From: Acidobacteriota bacterium | GTDB lineage: Bacteria; Acidobacteriota; Vicinamibacteria; Vicinamibacterales; UBA8438 | Direction of reading: 5' to 3' | Length of the DNA stretch: 12,194 nt | Assembly (NCBI GenBank): GCA_005778315.1 | Contig: SXOW01000464.1 | Coordinates: forward strand, 1-12,194 | In this document: positions 7,700-12,194 of the stretch, piece after piece | How positions within the stretch are numbered: the stretch's first letter is position 1 | How the letters are laid out: each line of letters starts with the position of its first letter | Notes under the pieces: generated by a model | Told to the model about the DNA's origin: nothing | Database searches by the model: none | What the model saw: the letters and a program-made list of their open reading frames with translations, nothing else | Made by a program: the position numbers and the translations under genes

Positions 7700-8518
7700 T
7701 CAGACGGCCGGCGGTGGCGATGCCGGGGTGCCGACCGACGGCGTCTCTCGTGTCATGCGATAGAAGGGCTCTTCGAGTGAGCCGTTCTCTTCCAGCTCCG
7801 TCCGTGGCCCGTCGAAGACGAGCCGCCCGTTGTTGATCAGCAGCACCCGGTCCGCCACGGCCTCGACCTCCTGCAGGATGTGGGTGGAGATGAGCAACGT
7901 CTTGGTGCGACCCAGTCGCTGGATGTTGTCCCGGAACTGTTTGATCTGGTTCGGATCGAGCCCCGCCGTGGGCTCGTCCATGATCAGCACGGCCGGGTCG
8001 TGCAGCAGCGCTTGGGACAATCCGACACGTTGTTTATACCCCTTGGACAGTTTGCCGATCGGCTTGTCGAGCGCCAGCTCCAACGCGCAGATCTCGACGA
8101 CCGCCTCGATGCGTCGCTTCAAGACGCCAGGCGCCAGTTCACGCGCTTCGCCGAAGAATTGCAGCAGTTCGAGCGGCGTCATGTCGGGGTAGAGCGGCCC
8201 ACTCTCCGGCAGGTAGCCGAGCTGTCGCGACGCCTCGATACGCTGTTCTCGCACGTCGAATCCGGCGATCGCCGCCGTTCCGGCGCTGGGGGCCAGAAAC
8301 CCCGTCAGCATCCGCATCAAGGTGCTCTTCCCGGCCCCGTTGGGTCCAAGAAACGCCACGACCTGCCCTTCGGGAATCGAGAACGAGGCGTTCTCTACGG
8401 CCACGAAGGGGCCGTAATACTTGCTGAGTCCGTGTGCCTCTATCATGGTCGCCGGCGTGTCGACCTGGGCGGAATGCGCAACGGGCGGCTCCGGCTGAAC
8501 GTCGGTTTCCTGCTCCAC
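7700..8518 (-). CDS. ABC transporter ATP-binding protein, GldA-like
   Basis: This is the nucleotide-binding subunit that powers the permease fusion encoded just downstream. Numbered from the chosen start (272 residues), it shows Walker A GPNGAGKST (58-66), the GYLPE segment in place of the Q-loop glutamine that is usual in GldA-type ATPases (101-105), signature LSKGYKQRVG (157-166), Walker B VLIMDEPTAGLDP (177-189) and the switch histidine in STHILQE (H213). The start is the GTG at 8516-8518, because AAAGGA at 8525-8530 lies six bases upstream. A longer frame opens at 8584, but its extra 22 residues are unlike the family and lack a ribosome site. Residues 1-24 before MIEAHGLSKYYG are a Pro/Glu/Val-rich unconserved tail. 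First gene of the proposed five-gene unit. Confidence 0.95.
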   Translation of the reverse strand: MEQETDVQPEPPVAHSAQVDTPATMIEAHGLSKYYGPFVAVENASFSIPEGQVVAFLGPNGAGKSTLMRMLTGFLAPSAGTAAIAGFDVREQRIEASRQLGYLPESGPLYPDMTPLELLQFFGEARELAPGVLKRRIEAVVEICALELALDKPIGKLSKGYKQRVGLSQALLHDPAVLIMDEPTAGLDPNQIKQFRDNIQRLGRTKTLLISTHILQEVEAVADRVLLINNGRLVFDGPRTELEENGSLEEPFYRMTRETPSVGTPASPPPAV

Positions 8519-8524
8519 GGTGTT

Positions 8525-8530
8525 TCCTTT
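8525..8530 (-). promoter_or_regulatory. Ribosome binding site that fixes the ABC ATPase start
   Basis: AAAGGA on the minus strand lies six bases before the GTG at 8516-8518. No comparable purine-rich stretch precedes the ATG at 8584, so the shorter protein is preferred. Confidence 0.75.
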
Positions 8531-8699
8531 GTGCCAGGCGACCCACGCGGGGAGGCGCTGGCTACTCGGCCCCCGGGGGACCACTGCTGGTTGTCTACTG
8601 GCTGCCCGCCGCGGGCCGTCGAGCGGGCCTCACTGTGCGATGGGCGAGCCCGGCGCCGCGTGATGGCGACGGGCGAGGGATCAGACGCACCAGAGACAC

Positions 8700-8762
8700 A
8701 AAAAGCCGGCTCACCCTGGGAGACCCGGCCTTCAACACAAATCCAGGCTGAAGGTGTGAGCC
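8700..8762 (-). ncRNA. Three-way-junction RNA with overlapping intrinsic terminator (candidate attenuator or small RNA)
   Basis: Read on the minus strand, 8762-8708 folds into a tight three-way junction. P1 is GGCUCAC (8762-8756) with GUGAGCC (8714-8708). P2 is CCUUCA (8754-8749) with UGAAGG (8734-8729) around a 14-base loop. P3 is CCGGG (8728-8724) with CCC-A-GG (8720-8715), five pairs with one bulged A and a UCU loop. Only one junction base (8755) is unpaired. A competing stem, GCCGG (8729-8725) with CCGGC (8709-8705), is followed directly by UUUUU (8704-8700) and looks like an intrinsic terminator. The two folds share bases and cannot coexist. An extra hairpin (8766-8782) lies upstream. 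It may be a leader controlling the ABC-leuCD unit, 182 bases before its start codon, or an independent RNA of about 100 bases. I do not recognise the family. Confidence 0.55.
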
Positions 8763-8807
8763 ACAAGCGCAGATTGCGCGCTGTCCCGCAACGCCGCACA
8801 ACGTCAG

Positions 8808-8837
8808 AGCATAGCCAATCCGCCAAAGGTTCAGCAA
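8808..8837 (-). promoter_or_regulatory. Candidate promoter for the ABC operon leader RNA
   Basis: On the minus strand TTGCTG (8832-8837) is separated by 18 bases from TATGCT (8808-8813). Transcription would begin near 8801, so the RNA reaching the U-tract at 8700 would be about 100 bases long. The hexamers are moderate matches. No better promoter was seen between 8518 and 8700. Confidence 0.4.
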
Positions 8838-8855
8838 GTCCCTCGCGGAGAACGC

Positions 8856-8865
8856 GGGGGGGGGG
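8856..8865 (+). repeat. Run of ten G
   Basis: An uninterrupted G10 tract lies six to fifteen bases upstream of the extended -10 of the methyltransferase promoter, in the place where the -35 spacer would be. Such tracts are prone to slippage. The length may also be a sequencing artefact. Confidence 0.8.
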
Positions 8866-8870
8866 CAGCG

Positions 8871-8879
8871 TGGTACGAT
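8871..8879 (+). promoter_or_regulatory. Candidate extended -10 promoter of the methyltransferase gene
   Basis: TGG-TACGAT forms a TGn-extended -10 on the plus strand, with no good -35. Transcription would start near 8886, about 70 bases before the GTG at 8959. Confidence 0.4.
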
Positions 8880-8958
8880 CGGGCCGACACCAGACGAAAC
8901 CAGCGATGATTCTAGCGATGCCGACGCGGGCCCGACGACCTGGAACCGCAGACACGCT

Positions 8959-9567
8959 GTGACCCTGACCGAGCAGTTCGGACCAATCGACATCTACCTG
9001 TTCGATCAGCTGCTGCGGCAGCGGATCACCACGGACATGACGGTGCTGGACGCCGGTTGTGGAAGTGGACGGAACCTCGTGTATCTGCTGCAGCACGGGT
9101 GCCGGACCTACGGGGTCGATGCCGACGACCGGGCCGTCGCTGCCACGCGCGAGCTGGCAAGGCGTCTGTCGCCGAGTACACCGCCCGACCACTTTCGGAC
9201 GGAGCCGCTCGATGCCTTGTCCTTCGCGGACAGCCTGTTCGACGTGGTGATCTGCTCGGCCGTGCTCCACTTCGCAGACGGACGCGAACATTTCGATCGG
9301 ATGGTCGATGAGTTGTGGCGGGTCCTCGCCCCGGGGGGATTCCTGTTCACGCGCCTCGCTTCGTCGATCGGGATCGAAGACGTCATCATCCCGATCGGGT
9401 CCGGACGCTACCGACTGCCTGATGGGAGCGACCGCTACGTGGTCACTGAAGCGCAACTCCTGGAAAAAACCGGGCAGCTCCACGGTCGGCTTGCGGACCC
9501 GCTGAAAACGACGCACGTGCAGGGGCAACGGTGTATGACCACCTGGTGTCTCTGGAAACCAGCCTGA
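8959..9567 (+). CDS. Class I SAM-dependent methyltransferase
   Basis: The 202-residue protein has a Rossmann-type methyltransferase core. Motif I is VLDAGCGSGRN (29-39) for SAM binding, and the acidic residue after strand 2 is D54 in GVDADD. The motif IV region is FDVVICSAVLHF (94-105), and RVLAPGGFLFTR (121-132) is the post-IV segment. The N-terminal FGPIDIYLFDQLL (7-19) marks a small methyltransferase family common in environmental bacteria; I recognise the pattern but know no substrate for it. The start is GTG at 8959: there is no in-frame ATG, GTG or TTG between the preceding stop (8812-8814) and this codon, and the residues after it look like the family N-terminus. No clear ribosome site is seen. 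It stands alone, divergent from the ABC operon and 75 bases before the DUF885 gene. Confidence 0.88.
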   Translation: MTLTEQFGPIDIYLFDQLLRQRITTDMTVLDAGCGSGRNLVYLLQHGCRTYGVDADDRAVAATRELARRLSPSTPPDHFRTEPLDALSFADSLFDVVICSAVLHFADGREHFDRMVDELWRVLAPGGFLFTRLASSIGIEDVIIPIGSGRYRLPDGSDRYVVTEAQLLEKTGQLHGRLADPLKTTHVQGQRCMTTWCLWKPA

Positions 9568-9589
9568 CCGCGCACCCGGCGGCGGGCAC

Positions 9590-9598
9590 TGCTATGCT
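9590..9598 (+). promoter_or_regulatory. Candidate extended -10 promoter of the DUF885-cupin pair
   Basis: TGC-TATGCT is a TGn-extended -10 in the 69-base gap after the methyltransferase. Transcription near 9605 would leave a leader of about 32 to 38 bases. There is no -35 at usual spacing. A small hairpin CCCG-GCGG-CGGG just upstream lacks a T-tract. Confidence 0.45.
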
Positions 9599-9642
9599 GG
9601 CGTGCACGGAAGGCGGCATCCTCACATGAGCGGACCGTGCAC

Positions 9643-11052
9643 ATGACGCAGTCCCGGCACCTCATCGTCGCCCTCGTCACCGTCGCGGTGGTTGTGGGCG
9701 CGGCCCGGATCGCCGCACGCCAATCACTGATGCAGAGACCCTCCGGCACCGCCATGCACAACCTGGCTGAACGGTACGTGAAGCTGGTGTTGGCGATGGA
9801 ACAGCACGACCCCGACTATGTGGACGCCTACTACGGACCTGACGCCTGGCGGGAGCAAGCTGATCGTGAGCCACTCGCGCTTCCGCAGATCGGCACCGCG
9901 GCTCAGGTCCTCCTCGACGAACTCGAGCAGACCGCGCCCGGCAACGGGGCGGCCGTTGCGGGCGATGTCGATGACTCCGACCCTGAGGCGAGCTTGCCTC
10001 ACCTCCGTCGACAGTACCTGTCGAGGCAACTGCAGGCCCTGCAGACGCGGGTGCGCATGCTGGCGGGCGAGGTCCTGACCTTCGATGACGAGTCGAATGC
10101 GCTATACGACGCGGTGGCCCCGAGCCACCCCGACTCGTACTTCCGGGAGACCCTCGCGGTCCTCGAATCGCGGCTGCCGGGGGCGGGCCCGCTCGTCGAT
10201 CGATACGAACGGTTCCGGAGCGGGGTTGTCATACCGCCCGCCCGCCTGGACCGCGTGTTTGATGCCGCGATTACCGAGTGTCGCCGTCGGACGCTGGAAC
10301 ACGTCAGCCTCCCCGAGGGGGAACAGTTCGAGGTCGAATACGTCACGGACAAGTCCTGGAGCGGCTACAACTGGTATCAGGGGAACTTCCGCAGCCTGAT
10401 CCAAGTGAACACGGACCTGCCGATCTACATCGACCGAGCCATTGACCTGGCCTGCCACGAAGGCTACCCAGGTCATCACGTCTACAACGTACTCCTGGAG
10501 CAGCACCTCGTGCGTGACCGGGGATGGCCCGAGTTCTCTGTCTATGCGTTGTTCTCACCACAATCGCTGATTGCCGAAGGCACCGCGAACTACGGCATCG
10601 AGGTGGCGTTTCCTCCAGACGAGCGGTTGGCCTTCGAACGCGATGTGCTGTTCCCGGCCGCAGGACTGGACCCGGCACGGACGGCGGAGTACTACGACAT
10701 CCAACGCGTGGTGAGCCGGCTCGAGTACGCCGGAAACGAAGCGGCACGACGGTACCTGAACGGCGAGATCGACCGGGCGGCGGCTGCCGCCTGGATGTCC
10801 CGCTACGCGATGATGGCGCCCGCCCGGGCCGAACAGCGGACACGGTTCTTTGACCAATACCGGAGCTACGTCATCAACTACAACCTGGGAAAGGATCTCG
10901 TGGCGGGCTATGTCGAGGCACGGAGCGATGGGGATGCCGACGCACGCTGGAAGGCCTTCGCCGCACTCCTCGCATCGCCCAGGCTACCGTCTGGGCTACG
11001 GGACTCTCGTCCCGCCGCGACGGCCAGAGACGACGAAAAGGAGAAATTGTGA
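9643..11052 (+). CDS. DUF885 family exported metallopeptidase-like protein
   Basis: Counted from the ATG at 9643 the product is 469 residues, shorter than the roughly 550-600 usual for DUF885. An in-frame GTG at 9637 would add two residues; the ATG is preferred, with GAGCGGA 8-13 bases upstream as a weak ribosome site. The N-terminus has a hydrophobic export segment (about residues 6-22) after MTQSRH, so export or membrane anchoring is expected. The family hallmark HEGYPGHH lies at 272-279, and EGTANYG follows at 312-318, matching the second conserved glutamate motif. These residues are expected to bind a metal, and the family is treated as metal-dependent carboxypeptidase-like. Substrate is unknown. 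The TGA overlaps the GTG start of the cupin gene by four bases (GTGA), so the two are translationally coupled. The last ~25 residues are charged and unlike the core. Confidence 0.88.
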   Translation: MTQSRHLIVALVTVAVVVGAARIAARQSLMQRPSGTAMHNLAERYVKLVLAMEQHDPDYVDAYYGPDAWREQADREPLALPQIGTAAQVLLDELEQTAPGNGAAVAGDVDDSDPEASLPHLRRQYLSRQLQALQTRVRMLAGEVLTFDDESNALYDAVAPSHPDSYFRETLAVLESRLPGAGPLVDRYERFRSGVVIPPARLDRVFDAAITECRRRTLEHVSLPEGEQFEVEYVTDKSWSGYNWYQGNFRSLIQVNTDLPIYIDRAIDLACHEGYPGHHVYNVLLEQHLVRDRGWPEFSVYALFSPQSLIAEGTANYGIEVAFPPDERLAFERDVLFPAAGLDPARTAEYYDIQRVVSRLEYAGNEAARRYLNGEIDRAAAAAWMSRYAMMAPARAEQRTRFFDQYRSYVINYNLGKDLVAGYVEARSDGDADARWKAFAALLASPRLPSGLRDSRPAATARDDEKEKL

Positions 11053-11510
11053 AGACGACGATAGTCGGTGCCCTGAGTGCGCTCGTCCTCTCGGGTTGGC
11101 TGGTCCCTGTAGCCAGTGCGCAGGAAGAGACACCACAACCCTCGCCGCTGGTCATGAACTGGAAGAGCGCAGTGTGGGATCCGCCGGGACCAGACCGACC
11201 ACGGTTTCCCGCCGGTCTGCGCAACTCGCAGATCGCGGTCGATCCGAACACGGGTGGGCCCACCTATCTGGCCCGATTCCCGGCTGGCAGCCGGTTCGAG
11301 ATGCATTGGCATACCTACGCCGAAACGGCGGTCGTCATGGAAGGCGCCGTCGATATCATTCTCGACGGCACGCGCCACACCGCAACCACCGGCAGCTACA
11401 TCATCATCCCCGGCAAGGCACACCACACCTGGATCGTCCCGGATGACGCCGATGTCGTGCTGCTCGCGCGCCGGGACGGCCCCGCCGACTTCCACTTTGT
11501 CGACCCGTGA
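11049..11510 (+). CDS. Secreted single-domain cupin protein
   Basis: The 153-residue protein begins with a classic signal peptide ending ALVLSGWLVPVASA-Q, with likely cleavage after residue 24. The cupin motif 1 pattern G-X5-H-X-H-X3-E-X6-G is matched exactly: G80, H86, H88, E92, G99. Motif 2 is GSYIIIPGKAHHTW (115-128), supplying H125 or H126 as the fourth metal ligand. A mononuclear metal site is therefore expected, but the activity (enzyme or binding protein) cannot be told. The start is GTG at 11049, with the strong site AAGGAG at 11038-11043 five bases upstream. It overlaps the DUF885 stop, so the pair probably acts together outside the cytoplasmic membrane. The same motifs occur in many small cupins of unknown role. 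Confidence 0.9.
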   Translation: MKTTIVGALSALVLSGWLVPVASAQEETPQPSPLVMNWKSAVWDPPGPDRPRFPAGLRNSQIAVDPNTGGPTYLARFPAGSRFEMHWHTYAETAVVMEGAVDIILDGTRHTATTGSYIIIPGKAHHTWIVPDDADVVLLARRDGPADFHFVDP

Positions 11511-11594
11511 GCTCCGCTGGCGGCCGTCGGCCCTCCCCGGGGCATCGCGCGTTCGGGGTCTTGAGGTAATCTGATCGGGTAGTCTCGTCGCCCA

Positions 11595-12194
11595 ATGATG
11601 AAGCCCGCGACCGTCGCCGTGTGTCTGCTCGCTGCCGCCGTGACCGGCATGCCCCTGGTGTCCATCGAGGCCGGGACGGCCCAGCCTGACCCCGAGGTCA
11701 CCCGTATCATCGCCCGGGCCGTCGAACGGGCAGAGGGGGGACGGACTCAGGACTTCGGCGCACGCTTTCGCCGCACGATGACCCAACGTTCACAGCGGTT
11801 TGATGACCAGGGCGAGACCATCGACGACGAAATTCGCGGCTACGTTATCGCGCCACACCGCGGCGTGCCCTATGCGTCGCTCGTCACGAAGGATGGCGAA
11901 CCGATAGCCGGCGACGACCTCACGCAGGAACAGGAGCGCTGGCAGGCGTTTCTCGACGAACTCGAGGAACCACCGGACCCGGAGGACGAGGACGACGAGC
12001 TCTCGGTTGAGTTCGACGAGGAACTGCTGAGCCGGTATACGGCCGACCTTGTCGGCGTCCGAGACCTCCGTGGGCGACCGACCTACCTGCTGGACTTCGA
12101 ACCACGACCGGGCAAGCTCCCGGTCAGGCGGCGGGTCGACCACGCCCTCAACCACTCACGAGGTCAAATCTGGATCGATCAGAGGACCTACGAA
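11595..12194 (+). CDS. Exported protein of uncertain family, N-terminal part (cut by window edge)
   Basis: Two hundred codons are open to the window edge from tandem ATG codons at 11595 and 11598. A signal peptide is visible: MMKPATVAVCLLAAAVTGMP with an Ala-rich core and probable cleavage near AGTAQ (27-31). The mature part starts with PEVTRIIARAVERAEGG and contains an acidic linker, PPDPEDEDDELSVEFDEELL. It ends in YLLDFEPRPGKLPVRRR followed by GQIWIDQRTYE. The last two segments resemble LolA/MucB-type outer-membrane lipoprotein-sorting folds, in which beta strands end in a DxxTY-like step. That is a pattern impression only. No clear promoter or ribosome site was found in the 84-base gap after the cupin gene, so membership of the same unit is undecided. 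Confidence 0.6.
   Translation, partial: MMKPATVAVCLLAAAVTGMPLVSIEAGTAQPDPEVTRIIARAVERAEGGRTQDFGARFRRTMTQRSQRFDDQGETIDDEIRGYVIAPHRGVPYASLVTKDGEPIAGDDLTQEQERWQAFLDELEEPPDPEDEDDELSVEFDEELLSRYTADLVGVRDLRGRPTYLLDFEPRPGKLPVRRRVDHALNHSRGQIWIDQRTYE

Larger units (their letters stand above)
8519..8958. other. Divergent intergenic region between ABC operon and methyltransferase
   Basis: These 440 bases carry no convincing gene on either strand. Open frames that cross it are long only because of high GC, and they run antisense to the ATPase or methyltransferase. It holds the structured RNA and its promoter, a G-rich homopolymer and extended -10 for the plus-strand methyltransferase, and a GC-rich inverted repeat (GCCCGC 8604-8609 with GCGGGC 8623-8628) in the leader between the terminator and the ATPase start. 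Confidence 0.6.

Noticed and set aside
8519..8584. Longer start for the ABC ATPase at 8584
   Set aside because: The extra residues are unlike the family, and the GTG at 8518 has a well-spaced AAAGGA, while the upstream ATG has none.
8708..8762. Hammerhead-type ribozyme or integron attC reading of the folded element
   Set aside because: The junction has only one unpaired base, so the hammerhead core (CUGANGA, GAAA) is absent. The GTTGAAG piece does not satisfy the attC R' consensus.
8732..8764. Ten-codon reading frame (GTG start, two Leu codons) inside the three-way junction, as a possible leucine leader peptide
   Set aside because: No ribosome site precedes it, the Leu codons are not consecutive, and two of ten is weak for attenuation by leucine starvation.
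7880..8962. Plus-strand open frame of about 360 codons
   Set aside because: It lies antisense to the ABC ATPase, whose Walker and signature motifs are unmistakable. Its translation is Arg/Gln/Gly-rich with no motif, as expected from high-GC shadows.
8443..9528. Minus-strand open frame of about 361 codons
   Set aside because: It is antisense to the methyltransferase, which has clear SAM-binding motifs, and crosses the structured intergenic region. It has no family features or ribosome site.
11511..11594. Terminator or promoter between the cupin gene and the last gene
   Set aside because: Short GC-rich inverted repeats are present but none has a T-tract. TTGAGG (11561-11566) has no -10 at acceptable spacing.

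Overview
The window is GC-rich bacterial chromosome from an organism I cannot name. Acidobacteriota, perhaps Vicinamibacteria, is my best guess. It rests on the gene mix (a fused GldF/GldG transporter with a DUF4340 partner, a short DUF885 protein, a secreted cupin) and on frequent GTG starts. This is an inference from style; no rRNA or marker gene is present. No tRNA, rRNA, CRISPR array, insertion sequence or prophage gene was seen.

Left part (1-3482) is leucine biosynthesis. The start of leuA lies on the minus strand at the left edge. A divergent LysR-type regulator follows at 545-1432, then leuD and leuC on the minus strand. The leuA/lysR gap is an AT-rich island with two dyads whose spacing fits the classic LysR-type recognition and activation sites for leuA. 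leuB is not in the window.

Middle part (3507-8518, minus strand) is an ABC-2 type transporter set. In transcription order it holds a GldA-like ATPase, a 903-residue fusion of a GldF-like permease with a GldG-like periplasmic domain, and a membrane-anchored DUF4340 protein. leuC and leuD follow after only 24 bases, so all five genes look like one transcription unit. Two near-identical hairpins with UNCG tetraloops sit between the fusion gene and the DUF4340 gene. Ahead of the ATPase is about 440 bases without a gene. It contains a plausible minus-strand promoter, a compact three-way-junction RNA fold and an overlapping intrinsic terminator: a candidate attenuator, riboswitch or small RNA. This is the strongest candidate for something undescribed.

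Right part (8959-12194, plus strand) holds a SAM-dependent methyltransferase. After it come a DUF885 metallopeptidase-like exported protein, a translationally coupled secreted cupin, and the start of an exported protein of uncertain family cut by the window edge. Extended -10 promoters are visible before the methyltransferase (next to a run of ten G) and before the DUF885 gene.
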